Counted from the first letter of the stretch, positions 1 through 7,193 are shown. The stretch is 8,479 nt of DNA from Pseudomonadota bacterium (GCA_025351555.1 JANXVS010000363.1:1-8479), one strand, 5' to 3'. The notes: a model not told the origin generated them from the letters alone. Numbers and translations are program-made.

Positions 1-1
1 T

Positions 2-385
<384 letters not shown>

Positions 386-413
386 CCACGTATAGGATAA
401 CGGGATCACGATC

Positions 414-836
414 ATGGCAACCACCATCCGCTGCGAAATCGTCAGCGCCGAGGCCGAAATTTTCCACGGCACGGCAACCCTGGTCGTCGCTACCGGCGAC
501 GAAGGCGAACTCGGCATCACGCCGCGTCACGCGCCATTGATCACGCGCCTGAAGCCGGGTCAGGTGCGCGTGATCGCCGAGAACGGCGAGGAACAATTCT
601 TCTACGTTTCCGGCGGCATCATCGAAGTACAGCCGCAGGTCGTCACCGTACTCGCCGACACCGCGATCCGCGCCAAGGACCTGGACGAGAGCGCCGCCAA
701 CCGTGCGAAAGAAGCGGCCGAGCGCCTGCTCGCCAATCGCACCGACGCGATGGAGATTGCCCAGGCACAGGTCGAACTGGCGCAGGCAATCGCGCAGCTG
801 CAAGCGATCGAGCGGCTGCGCAAGATGAAACACTGA
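414..836 (+). CDS. atpC: ATP synthase F1 subunit epsilon
   Basis: A 140-residue epsilon subunit, matching the usual family length of about 139. It is part of the central stalk of F1Fo ATP synthase, couples rotation to catalysis and can inhibit ATP hydrolysis. The N-terminal beta-sandwich (about residues 1-85) carries the family signatures [19 protein letters not shown] and, near residue 65, [12 protein letters not shown]. The C-terminal helical hairpin (about 88-138) is rich in Ala, Glu and Arg. The ATG at 414 gives the expected N-terminus ([17 protein letters not shown]). The only upstream purine-rich stretch is AGGATA at 394-399, which is rather distant, so translation may be partly coupled to atpD. 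It is the last gene of the atp operon, followed by a strong terminator at 862-889. Confidence 0.97.
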   Translation: MATTIRCEIVSAEAEIFHGTATLVVATGDEGELGITPRHAPLITRLKPGQVRVIAENGEEQFFYVSGGIIEVQPQVVTVLADTAIRAKDLDESAANRAKEAAERLLANRTDAMEIAQAQVELAQAIAQLQAIERLRKMKH

Positions 837-861
837 CGGCTGCTTTCGACAGGACTGTTGC

Positions 862-889
862 AAACGCCGGCCTTGTGCCGGCGTTTTTT
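862..889 (+). terminator. Rho-independent terminator of the atp operon
   Basis: A perfect 10-bp stem, AAACGCCGGC (862-871) pairing with GCCGGCGTTT (877-886), has a 5-base loop (CTTGT) and runs into T887-889, giving a TTTTTT tract in all. It begins 25 bases after the atpC stop codon, where the end of the atp transcript is expected. The stem is symmetric, but on the minus strand nothing is transcribed towards it. Confidence 0.9.
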
Positions 890-892
890 ATG

Positions 893-992
893 GCCATGGA
901 TGGCCGGTATGCCGAAAACGCAGGAGCAGTTTCCAAGCGCCATGGATGGCGCGAATGCCGTAGTACGGGAGCAATTTTCGGCCAGCGATGGC
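893..992. repeat. Three-copy imperfect tandem repeat (GCCATGGATGGC core)
   Basis: The 12-mer GCCATGGATGGC occurs at 893-904 and again at 939-950, a period of 46 bases. A degenerate third copy, GCCAGCGATGGC, lies at 981-992. Similarity extends past the core: ATGCCG follows in copies 1 and 2, and GGAGCAGTTT in copy 1 matches GGAGCAATTT in copy 2. The core contains the palindrome CCATGG. From memory, similar GCCATGGATGGC-type units are scattered between genes in Xanthomonadales, so this is probably a local cluster of a dispersed repeat. The open frames running through it are not convincing genes. Confidence 0.6.
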
Positions 993-1051
993 CAATCCAG
1001 TTCAGCCCGCCCACCGCTTCCGGGCTTGACGGCAACCGCAGACGGTGCCAG

Positions 1052-1074
1052 CATTGTTGAAACTTTCAACAATG
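1052..1074. promoter_or_regulatory. Perfect palindrome upstream of the antitoxin gene, probable autoregulatory operator
   Basis: The arms CATTGTTGAAA (1052-1062) and TTTCAACAATG (1064-1074) are exact reverse complements around one central C at 1063. The symmetry ends exactly there, since the flanking G1051 and G1075 do not pair. The site ends 8 bases before the antitoxin ATG. Ribbon-helix-helix antitoxins typically bind such inverted repeats as dimers and repress their own operon, more tightly with toxin bound. A one-base centre cannot form an RNA hairpin loop without opening the stem, so a DNA-level operator is the better reading. A possible -35 element, TTGACG, lies at 1026-1031, but I see no convincing -10 at proper spacing. 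Binding itself is inferred. Confidence 0.7.
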
Positions 1075-1082
1075 GTGAGCGT

Positions 1083-1316
1083 ATGGCTACCGTCAATTTC
1101 AGCGTGCCCGACGAGGTCAAGGACGCGTTCAATGTCGCGTTCGATGGCAGGAACAAGAGCGCTATCGTCGCCGATCTGCTGCGTGAAGCGGTCGAGCGTG
1201 AGCGCCGGCGGCACGAGCATGTCGCGGCCTGCGATGCGATCCTGCGTCGGCGCGACAAACTCCCACGCGTATCTGCCGCCATTGTGCGCCGCGCCCGCGA
1301 GGAAGTGCGCCGCTGA
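1083..1316 (+). CDS. vapB: Ribbon-helix-helix antitoxin of a VapBC-like type II toxin-antitoxin module
   Basis: A 77-residue protein with a typical short RHH/CopG-like N-terminus: a beta strand (ATVNFSVPD, residues 2-10), a first helix (EVKDAFNVAFDG, 11-22), the N-cap turn RNKS and a second helix (AIVADLLREAVERERRR, 27-43). The basic, charged C-terminal part (44-77) would wrap the toxin. I chose the ATG at 1083 because it places the strand at the N-terminus and lies just behind the palindrome. The frame stays open back to 858, but that part reads through the terminator and repeat and does not look coding. The SD-like GGTGAG (1074-1079) is close to the ATG, so initiation may be weak. The stop overlaps the toxin ATG by one base (TGATG), which suggests coupled translation. 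The gene symbol is used in the family sense; the antitoxin role follows from the pairing. Confidence 0.82.
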   Translation: MATVNFSVPDEVKDAFNVAFDGRNKSAIVADLLREAVERERRRHEHVAACDAILRRRDKLPRVSAAIVRRAREEVRR

Positions 1317-1810
1317 TGCGTCTGGTGCTCGACGCCAGCGTTTGCCTGAAATGGTTTTTACCGGAACACGCTCACGAGCCCGATAGGGGCAGCGCGTTTG
1401 CGCTGCTCGAAGACGTGCGCAGCGAGAAGATTCGTCTGATACAGCCGCCGGTCTGGCACAGCGAAATCGCTGCAGTGTTGGTGCGCATGCTACCCCGGCA
1501 CGCACAGCAGATGATAGACGAACTGTTCCACCTGAGCATCGATATCGATGCTGGCGAAATCATCCTGCGCAGCGCCGTAAATCTGGCTTCGCGACTCGAC
1601 CACCACCTGTTCGACACGATTTATCACGCCGTCGCCATCGAGCATGCGACCACCCTGGTCACCGCCGATACGCGCTATTACCGCAAGGCGCAATCGCTCG
1701 GACATATCACCCTGCTCAGTCAATGGCGCTCGACAAGAATCAGCGAAACCCCGGAAAAGTATACGGTGGGCGCATCCAAACGCCGCGCGCCGCGACAGAC
1801 ACGCCGGTGA
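1316..1810 (+). CDS. vapC: PIN-domain ribonuclease toxin, VapC type
   Basis: A 164-residue PIN-domain protein. VapC toxins are Mg-dependent endoribonucleases that cut tRNA or rRNA and stop translation until neutralised by the antitoxin. All four acidic positions of the PIN active site are present: Asp6 in LVLDAS, Glu50 in WHSEIAAVL, Asp100 in [12 protein letters not shown] and Asp118 in [11 protein letters not shown]. The enzyme is therefore probably active. The domain ends near residue 137 ([10 protein letters not shown]). The remaining 27 or so residues form a basic, low-complexity tail (including [11 protein letters not shown]) that is longer than usual for the family. The ATG overlaps the antitoxin stop by one base, the hallmark of a co-transcribed pair. 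The RNA target cannot be told from the sequence. Confidence 0.88.
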   Translation: MRLVLDASVCLKWFLPEHAHEPDRGSAFALLEDVRSEKIRLIQPPVWHSEIAAVLVRMLPRHAQQMIDELFHLSIDIDAGEIILRSAVNLASRLDHHLFDTIYHAVAIEHATTLVTADTRYYRKAQSLGHITLLSQWRSTRISETPEKYTVGASKRRAPRQTRR

Positions 1811-1874
1811 GCCTGCCCGCAATCCGTCCGCAAAAAGCTCGAACGGTGTCCCCGGTCTGCGTTATCGTAGGCGC

Positions 1875-3248
1875 ATGAGTACGAATCCCCTACATATCGT
1901 CGTCCTCGCCGCCGGCGAAGGCAAACGCATGCGTTCGGCGTTGCCGAAAGTGCTGTTGCCGCTGGCCGGCAAACCCATGCTGGCGCATGTCATCGCCACC
2001 GCGCGCGAATTGAATCCGGTAAAAATCCACATTGTGTACGGCCATCGCGGCGATCAAGTGCGCGCGGCGTTCGCCTATCAGGCTGATCTGGATTGGGTGC
2101 TCCAGGCCGAACAACGCGGCACCGGCCATGCCGTGCAGCTTGCTCTGGCGCAGATTCCCGAGGCCGCGCGCGTGCTGGTGTTATACGGCGATGTGCCCCT
2201 GATCCAGGCGGCGACCTTGCGGCCACTGATCGAATCCTCTTTGCCGCTCACCGTGCTGACGGCCGAATTGTTCGAGCCGCGTGGCTATGGGCGCGTGATC
2301 CGCGACGGCCTTGGCCAGGTGCGCGCGATCGTCGAGGACAAGGATTGCACCGTTGACCAGCGCACGATCACCACGGTCAACACGGGTATCCTCGCGGCCG
2401 ACGCGCGTCGCCTGCGCGTGTGGACGCACAATCTGGACAATCGCAATGCGCAAGGCGAGTTATACCTGACCGACGTGTTCGCACAAGCGGCGAGCGAGGC
2501 AATGCCAGCAACGATGGTCAGTTGCCGCGACGAGCGCGAAGCATTTGGCGCCAACGATGCCTGGCAACTCGCGCAACTGGAGCGGCAGTATCAACTGCGC
2601 CTCGCGCAGGCAGCCTGCGTGCAAGGCGTGCGTCTGGCCGATCCCGCACGTTTCGATCAGCGCGGCGAATTGACCACGGGAGCCGACGTCGAGATCGATG
2701 TCGATGTCGTGCTTGAAGGCAAGGTCGAACTCGGTGCCGGCGTGCGCATCGGCCCATTCTGCCGGATCAAGGATTGCCGCCTGGCGCCGGGCACCGAAGT
2801 GCGTGCGCATTGCGATCTGGATGGCGTGATCACTCACGGCCCGTGCAACATCGGCCCATTCGCGCGGCTGCGGCCAGGCACCGAACTCGCTGCCGGTGCG
2901 CGTATCGGCAATTTTGTAGAAGTGAAAAATGCGGCATTGGGCGAGAATTCCAGCGCCAACCATTTGAGCTACCTGGGCGATGCCAGCATCGGCGCGGACG
3001 TCAACATCGGCGCCGGCGTCATCACCTGCAACTACGACGGCGCGAACAAGCACCGCACCACGATCGACGATGGCGCTTTTATCGGCTCCAACAGCGCGCT
3101 CGTGGCGCCAGTCACGGTCGGCAAGGATGCAACGATCGGCGCGGGCTCGACCATCAGCGCGAACGCACCCGCAGCCGAACTCACCATCGCGCGCGCGAAG
3201 CAGACGACCTTGCCGGGCTGGAAACGCCCGCAAAAAGCCCCGAAATAA
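1875..3248 (+). CDS. glmU: Bifunctional GlcN-1-P acetyltransferase / GlcNAc-1-P uridylyltransferase GlmU
   Basis: A 457-residue cytoplasmic enzyme (E. coli GlmU is 456) that performs the last two steps to UDP-GlcNAc, the precursor of peptidoglycan and lipid A. The N-terminal Rossmann-type uridylyltransferase shows LAAGEGKRM (11-19) with Lys25, QRGTGHA (80-86), YGDVPL with metal-ligand Asp106, and GELYLTD (194-200). From about residue 250 the sequence becomes left-handed beta-helix hexapeptide repeats. The acetyltransferase site is intact: His363 in NHLSYLGDA, then [16 protein letters not shown] (377-392). The ATG at 1875 puts the nucleotide-binding motif at the usual distance from the N-terminus. 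The upstream Shine-Dalgarno is poor, and earlier in-frame Met codons lie inside vapC in another frame. glmS follows after 56 bases, probably in the same transcript. Confidence 0.97.
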   Translation: MSTNPLHIVVLAAGEGKRMRSALPKVLLPLAGKPMLAHVIATARELNPVKIHIVYGHRGDQVRAAFAYQADLDWVLQAEQRGTGHAVQLALAQIPEAARVLVLYGDVPLIQAATLRPLIESSLPLTVLTAELFEPRGYGRVIRDGLGQVRAIVEDKDCTVDQRTITTVNTGILAADARRLRVWTHNLDNRNAQGELYLTDVFAQAASEAMPATMVSCRDEREAFGANDAWQLAQLERQYQLRLAQAACVQGVRLADPARFDQRGELTTGADVEIDVDVVLEGKVELGAGVRIGPFCRIKDCRLAPGTEVRAHCDLDGVITHGPCNIGPFARLRPGTELAAGARIGNFVEVKNAALGENSSANHLSYLGDASIGADVNIGAGVITCNYDGANKHRTTIDDGAFIGSNSALVAPVTVGKDATIGAGSTISANAPAAELTIARAKQTTLPGWKRPQKAPK

Positions 3249-3292
3249 GCCGCGGCACGCCAGCGAAGCCGCTAAAATAGACGATCGGTTTC

Positions 3293-3298
3293 GAGGAT
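3293..3298 (+). promoter_or_regulatory. Ribosome binding site of glmS
   Basis: GAGGAT sits 6 bases before the ATG at 3305 and is the clearest Shine-Dalgarno in the window. It fixes the start so that Cys is residue 2, as the enzyme requires. The 56-base glmU-glmS gap is too short for a glmS ribozyme, and I see no terminator in it. A TAAAAT box at 3273-3278 resembles a -10 element but has no matching -35. Confidence 0.7.
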
Positions 3299-3304
3299 AG
3301 GCTT

Positions 3305-5140
3305 ATGTGCGGAATTGTCGGTGCCGCCGCGCGGCGCGATGTGGTCGGAACCCTGATCGCTGGATTGAAGGCGCTGGAATATCGCGGTTACGATTCTGCC
3401 GGTATCGCGCTGCTAACTGATCACGGCCTGGAACGCGTGCGCACGAAGGGCAAAGTTCGCGAGCTTGAGCAATTGCACGCGACCCGGCCGATTGCCGGGC
3501 TCACCGGCATCGCGCATACGCGCTGGGCCACGCACGGCGCACCGAACACAACCAATGCACACCCGATCACCTCGCGCGGCAATGTCGCGGTGGTGCATAA
3601 CGGCATCATTGAAAACCACGAGGAGTTGCGTGCAGAGTTGAAGGCACTCGGCTACGAATTCGCGACCGAAACCGATACCGAAGTCATCGCCCACCTGATC
3701 GAGCACTACCATGCCGCCGGCGCCACTTTGCGCGCAGCCTTGCAGCTGGCGGTTCCGCGCCTGCGCGGCGCCTACGCGATTGCGGCTATCTCCAAACGCG
3801 AGCCCGGCCATGTCGTCGGCACGCGCCGCGGCAGCCCGATGGTCGTCGGCCTTGCCGAGGGCGAGCAGTTCATCGCCTCGGATATTCATGCCCTGCTGCC
3901 GGTGACACGGCGCTTCATTTATCTCGCCGAAGGCGACGTCGCCGAAGCGACGGTCGATGGTGTACAAATATACGATGAGCACGGCATGGCCGTGGAACGC
4001 CCGGTCAAACTGGCTCACTTCGGCGCCGATGCGGTCGAACGCGGTGAATACCGCCACTACATGCTCAAGGAGATCCACGAGCAACCGCAAGCGATCGCGG
4101 ACACGCTCGAAGGCCGTATCGCTGGCGGCCACATCCTTACCGCCATTTTCGGCGTCGGTGCGCGCGAGCTGCTGAGCAAGACACGCAACGTGCATCTGAT
4201 CGCCTGCGGATCGAGCTATCACGCCGCCTTGATCGCACGTTACTGGATCGAAAGTCTCGCGGGGATTTCCTGCAATGCGGAAATTGCCTCGGAGTATCGC
4301 TATCGCGACGCAGTCGTTCCCGCCGATACGCTGTTCGTTAGCGTCAGCCAGTCCGGCGAAACTGCCGACACGCTGGCCGCGCTCAAACTTGCGAAATCGC
4401 GTGGTTATCTCACGACGTTGGCAATCTGCAACGTGCCTGAATCCTCGATCGTGCGCGAATCCGCGCTGTCGCTGATGACGCGCGCCGGCCCGGAAATCGG
4501 CGTCGCCTCGACCAAGGCGTTCACGACGCAACTCGTCGCACTTGCCCTGCTTGCGCTGGAAGTTGCGCACCATCACAGCATCGACGTCGCGCGCTACGAA
4601 GCCCTGGTGCATCAACTGGAAACGCTGCCGGGCGCGGTGCGCGACGCGCTCGCGCTCGATGCGGAAATCCAGCGCCTGGCAAAACACTTCGTCGCCAAGG
4701 ATCACGCCCTGTTTCTTGGCCGTGGCACCCAGTACCCGATCGCGATGGAAGGCGCGCTCAAGCTCAAGGAGATTTCCTACATCCATGCCGAGGCGTATCC
4801 AGCCGGCGAACTCAAGCACGGGCCGCTCGCGCTGGTCGATGAAAACATGCCGGTGATCGCGGTCGCGCCGAACGATCACCTCTTGGAAAAGCTCAAATCC
4901 AATCTCGAAGAAGTGCGCGCGCGTGGTGGGGAACTCTACGTGCTCGCCGACTCCGATGTCGCCGCGCATATGCCAAAAACTGACAGTGGTCATTTGCTCG
5001 CCCTGCCGCCCTGCGGCGAACTGATCGCGCCGATCGTGTTCACCATCCCGCTGCAACTGCTCGCCTATCACGTTGCCGTACTGCGCGGCACCGACGTGGA
5101 TCAGCCGCGCAATCTGGCGAAAAGTGTAACTGTAGAATAA
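3305..5140 (+). CDS. glmS: Glutamine--fructose-6-phosphate aminotransferase (isomerizing) GlmS
   Basis: A 611-residue enzyme (E. coli 609) that makes glucosamine-6-phosphate from fructose-6-phosphate and glutamine, the committed step into the hexosamine pathway. The N-terminal class II glutaminase domain begins MCGIVGA. Cys2 becomes the nucleophile after Met removal, supported by LEYRGYDSAGIA, HTRWATHGAPN and HNGIIENHEELR. Two SIS sugar-phosphate domains follow. The first has ACGSSYHAALIA (about residue 300) and SQSGETADT (about 347). The second has FLGRGTQYPIAMEGALK (about 470) and AEAYPAGELKHGPLAL. The conserved C-terminus DQPRNLAKSVTVE carries the Lys that contacts the sugar ring. No key residue appears missing. 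It follows glmU on the same strand, so one transcript would supply three steps of UDP-GlcNAc synthesis. I see no terminator hairpin after its stop. Confidence 0.98.
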   Translation: MCGIVGAAARRDVVGTLIAGLKALEYRGYDSAGIALLTDHGLERVRTKGKVRELEQLHATRPIAGLTGIAHTRWATHGAPNTTNAHPITSRGNVAVVHNGIIENHEELRAELKALGYEFATETDTEVIAHLIEHYHAAGATLRAALQLAVPRLRGAYAIAAISKREPGHVVGTRRGSPMVVGLAEGEQFIASDIHALLPVTRRFIYLAEGDVAEATVDGVQIYDEHGMAVERPVKLAHFGADAVERGEYRHYMLKEIHEQPQAIADTLEGRIAGGHILTAIFGVGARELLSKTRNVHLIACGSSYHAALIARYWIESLAGISCNAEIASEYRYRDAVVPADTLFVSVSQSGETADTLAALKLAKSRGYLTTLAICNVPESSIVRESALSLMTRAGPEIGVASTKAFTTQLVALALLALEVAHHHSIDVARYEALVHQLETLPGAVRDALALDAEIQRLAKHFVAKDHALFLGRGTQYPIAMEGALKLKEISYIHAEAYPAGELKHGPLALVDENMPVIAVAPNDHLLEKLKSNLEEVRARGGELYVLADSDVAAHMPKTDSGHLLALPPCGELIAPIVFTIPLQLLAYHVAVLRGTDVDQPRNLAKSVTVE

Positions 5141-5170
5141 GTTTTTTCGGCAACATCCGTTATTGTGTGT

Positions 5171-5174
5171 GGAG
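5171..5174 (+). promoter_or_regulatory. Ribosome binding site deciding the transporter start
   Basis: GGAG lies 7 bases before the ATG at 5182, a normal spacing. It supports this ATG over the in-frame GTG at 5167, which precedes the GGAG and would place it inside the coding sequence. Confidence 0.65.
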
Positions 5175-5181
5175 TTACTTG

Positions 5182-6027
5182 ATGTCGCGTACGCGAGTGT
5201 CGGTGCTCACCTTGCTCGCCGTGATCGCTTTCGCGGGGAATTCGCTGCTTTGCCGGTTGGCGCTAAAAGATACCCGTATCGACCCGGCGTCTTTCACGTC
5301 CGTTCGTATCATCTCCGGCGCGCTTGTTCTCTGGCTGATCATACGCATGCGTGGCGGCATGCACCGCGGGTCGGGTAGCTGGCTTTCGGCGCTTGCGCTT
5401 TTCGCATACGCGGCCGGCTTTTCGTTTGCCTATGTCAGCCTGCCGGCGGGGACCGGTGCATTGCTGCTCTTTGGCGCTGTACAGGCAACGATGATCGGCT
5501 ATGGGTTTTGGTCGGGAGAGCGTCTGCGAATGCGTCAGGCAGCCGGTATTATGTTCGCGCTCGGCGGCCTTGTTGGTCTTTTGCTTCCAGGCCTTTCCGC
5601 ACCACCCCTGCTAGATTCCGCCTCAATGCTGGGGGCCGGCCTTGCGTGGGGCATCTATTCCTTGCACGGCAAACACTCCAGCGAGCCTATTCGCACCACG
5701 GCGGAAAATTTCCTGCGGGCCGTGCCTTTCACCGTCGCACTGAGCGTCGCCATGGCGCCTTGGATCTCATGGGATGGGTGGGGTGTTGTGTACGCGATGG
5801 TCTCGGGTGCATTGGCGTCCGGCGTTGGATATGCCATTTGGTATACGGCCTTGAAGGAGTTGCGGGCAATCTACGCGGCCACGGTGCAGCTGAGTGTGCC
5901 GGTTATCGCAGCCGTGGGCGGTATCGTTCTCCTGGGTGAGCATCTTACGCCGCGTCTGGTGATCGCCTCGATCGCAATTCTCGGAGGAATAGCGCTGGTG
6001 GTTTCCGATAGGCAACGCGCCAATTAA
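5182..6027 (+). CDS. EamA/DMT-superfamily inner-membrane transporter, substrate unknown
   Basis: A 281-residue, strongly hydrophobic protein with about ten predicted membrane segments (roughly residues 8-28, 40-56, 66-84, 90-109, 117-137, 147-161, 179-193, 203-223, 233-252 and 257-275). This is the arrangement of two EamA five-helix repeats. Supporting details are the early FAGNSLLCRLAL stretch, the repeat-2 start GAGLAWGIYSL, the GYAIWYTALK segment and the VLLGEHLTPR loop before the last helix. Family members export metabolites such as amino acids, but the substrate cannot be read from sequence. The gene starts 41 bases after glmS with no terminator between, so read-through is possible. Third codon positions use more T and A (many ctt, gtt, ttt, ggt) than in glmU or glmS. 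Together with the broken gene directly downstream, this hints that it was acquired or recombined here. Confidence 0.85.
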   Translation: MSRTRVSVLTLLAVIAFAGNSLLCRLALKDTRIDPASFTSVRIISGALVLWLIIRMRGGMHRGSGSWLSALALFAYAAGFSFAYVSLPAGTGALLLFGAVQATMIGYGFWSGERLRMRQAAGIMFALGGLVGLLLPGLSAPPLLDSASMLGAGLAWGIYSLHGKHSSEPIRTTAENFLRAVPFTVALSVAMAPWISWDGWGVVYAMVSGALASGVGYAIWYTALKELRAIYAATVQLSVPVIAAVGGIVLLGEHLTPRLVIASIAILGGIALVVSDRQRAN

Positions 6028-6028
6028 C

Positions 6029-6306
6029 GAAGTGCCTTCGCAGGCGCGGTCGAGGCGGCGTGGCCGCGATATCATCGCCGGCATGCAGGCGGCAATGCAG
6101 CTGGGCAAAGACCCCGCCAGCGCGGAAGTGCAAGCACTCGCGCGGCGCTGGCGTGGCGTGCGAGTTTACCGGCAGCGATGACGGCATCCAGCGCTCGCTC
6201 AATACGATGTTTGCCGAGGAACCTGGGGCACCATGCGGGCGCAGACCGGCATCGATCCGCAGCTAATGGCCTATGCCTGCGGGCGATCAAGCTGATCGTG
6301 GATTGA
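6029..6306 (+). pseudogene. Frameshifted C-terminal remnant of a TipAS-domain (MerR-type) regulator
   Basis: No intact frame exists, but four consecutive fragments in changing frames join into one plausible protein end. AVEAAWPR (6046-6069) is followed by DIIAGMQAAMQLG and then a stretch ending VQALARRW (6068-6151). Next comes CEFTGSDDGIQRSLNTMFAEEPG in part (6159-6227), then MRAQTGIDPQLMAYAC (6233-6280), and finally AIKLIVD with a TGA at 6304-6306. The order, with DPAS..VQALARRW, then EFTG.D.GI..SLN.M.AEEPG, then GIDP.LM.Y, matches from memory the C-terminal TipAS ligand-binding domain of MerR-family drug-responsive regulators. At least three single-base shifts break it, and the N-terminal DNA-binding half is absent. 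It begins right after the transporter stop codon. Decay is clear from the frames; the family name is a recollection and less certain. Confidence 0.62.
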
Positions 6307-6388
6307 TGTTCTCGATCCAGCGCAGCAGTAATGCGCTGATACGGCGCGATCGGCAAGGTCTACACAATCCGTATCCCGCAACTCCGCC

Positions 6389-6428
6389 GGCCCTCACCCC
6401 AACCCCTCTGCCGACGGGAGAAGGGCTT
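6389..6428. repeat. Dispersed intergenic repeat of the CCCTCACCCC...GGGAGAAGGG type
   Basis: GGCCCTCACCCCAACCCC is followed by TCTGCCGACGGGAGAAGGG, an imperfect hairpin. CCC (6404-6406), TCT (6407-6409) and CC (6411-6412) pair with GG (6416-6417), AGA (6419-6421) and GGG (6423-6425), with one mismatch and one bulge. From memory, near-identical CCCTCACCCCAACCCCTCTCCC elements are widespread between genes in xanthomonads, pseudomonads and other proteobacteria. It sits about 12 bases beyond the stop of the minus-strand peptidase gene, so it could fold in that transcript, but it has no U-tract. The rest of 6307-6439 shows nothing I recognise. Confidence 0.6.
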
Positions 6429-6439
6429 ACCGGGATGCC

Positions 6440-7045
6440 TCAGGTCAACGCATTGGGCCGCTTGGCACCGGCGAAGCGCCGCACCCAATACGTTTTGTCC
6501 AGCTGGTCCACGCGCACGCGTTCGCCGGTGGTGGGCGAATGGATAAAGCGGCCATCGCCAAGATAGATGCCGACATGCGAGACGCGCTTGCCATGCATGT
6601 GGAAAAACACCAGATCACCGGTCTGCATTTCATCCCGCGCGATCTTTATGCCGGCCTGGAACTGGCTGGCGGAATCGTCGGGCAGATCGATGTTCAACGC
6701 ATGCTCGAAAACATAGTGGACGAAGCCGCTGCAATCAAATCCCGTGGACGGCACGCGGCCACCGCGGCGATAACGGATATCGCGCAGGTTCATGGCGAAT
6801 GCGGCCAGCGCCTGGCGCGGCTCTTCACTGAACTTGGGGGTGGTCTGCGCTTCGTCTGCTGCTGCCTCGAACGGCTGCAGGAATGTCGCAGAATTGTCGA
6901 TCAGCGGTGAGGCGAACATCGCCTGCAACGCGTCGGCAACACACGCGGCTGATGCCTGTGGCGACAACGCCGCAGCGAACGCGCTGGCGTTGGTCAAAAG
7001 TGCGGCAAAAAAACCGGCCGCGACGGTAAGTCGCTGGAATGACAT
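6440..7045 (-). CDS. Exported NlpC/P60-family peptidoglycan endopeptidase
   Basis: A 201-residue NlpC/P60 cysteine peptidase. Such enzymes cut the peptide stems of murein, typically between gamma-D-Glu and diaminopimelate, in the periplasm. The Met chosen here gives a classic signal peptide: MSFQRL, then a hydrophobic core (VAAGFFAALL), ending near ASAFAAALS. The frame continues 19 codons upstream to a Met at 7102, but that would bury the signal peptide, so the shorter start is preferred. The catalytic domain occupies about residues 80-195. It has Cys105 in STGFDCSGFVHYVF, His157 in RVSHVGIYLGDG and a third polar His169 in RFIHSPTTGERV. No lipobox, SH3 or LysM anchor is seen, so it is probably soluble in the periplasm. 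It is divergent from the LOG gene across 148 bases. Confidence 0.9.
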   Translation of the reverse strand: MSFQRLTVAAGFFAALLTNASAFAAALSPQASAACVADALQAMFASPLIDNSATFLQPFEAAADEAQTTPKFSEEPRQALAAFAMNLRDIRYRRGGRVPSTGFDCSGFVHYVFEHALNIDLPDDSASQFQAGIKIARDEMQTGDLVFFHMHGKRVSHVGIYLGDGRFIHSPTTGERVRVDQLDKTYWVRRFAGAKRPNALT

Positions 7046-7160
7046 TGCTGGTGGATCCCCGGAAACCTGCCAAAAACGGTCGTTCTTTTCAGCAGCGACC
7101 ATGAAGGAAACGTGAACCTACCAGAGCCATTGTTGGATTCTCGTTAACCGGGCTCCAGCG

Positions 7161-7166
7161 TAGAAT
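7161..7166 (+). promoter_or_regulatory. Possible -10 element for the LOG-family gene
   Basis: TAGAAT, four of six matches to TATAAT plus an A/T-rich context, lies 27 bases before the ATG at 7194. The best -35-like hexamer, TTGGAT at 7133-7138, is 22 bases away, which is too far for a standard sigma-70 promoter, so this is only a candidate. The divergent region 7046-7193 must hold promoters for both flanking genes. Confidence 0.25.
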
Positions 7167-7193
7167 TCACCGACCCATTCCCACGGAATTCCC

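Noticed and set aside
858..1082. N-terminal extension of the antitoxin frame up to base 858
   Set aside because: It would start inside the terminator stem and read through the repeat and the operator palindrome; the RHH fold begins at the Met at 1083.
602..1282. A 226-codon minus-strand frame across atpC, the terminator and the antitoxin
   Set aside because: It crosses a strong terminator, a repeat cluster and two well-supported genes, is Ser/Arg-rich and matches nothing.
1644..1874. N-terminal extension of glmU into vapC
   Set aside because: GlmU homologues start a few residues before the LAAGEGKRM motif, and the extension is only the alternate frame of vapC.
2460..3233. A 257-codon minus-strand frame opposite glmU
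   Set aside because: It mirrors the hexapeptide-repeat region of glmU, giving a low-complexity Ala/Asp/Arg protein with no domain; it is a shadow of the real gene.
3249..3304. A glmS ribozyme or other leader element before glmS
   Set aside because: The gap is only 56 bases, far shorter than the ribozyme, and that element is known from Gram-positive relatives, not from this group.
3413..5071. A 552-codon open frame on the minus strand opposite glmS
   Set aside because: It lies wholly antisense to an unmistakable glmS, has no recognisable domain, and reads as Arg/Asp/Gly-rich composition typical of the opposite strand of a GC-rich gene.
6060..6266. A 68-codon plus-strand frame as a small gene
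   Set aside because: Only its middle part resembles a protein domain, and the continuation on both sides lies in other frames; it is better explained as one piece of the broken TipAS-like gene.
7078..7100. Short inverted repeat GGTCG/CGACC in the divergent nlpC-LOG region as an operator
   Set aside because: Five-base arms 13 bases apart are expected by chance in GC-rich DNA, and nothing else marks it as a site.
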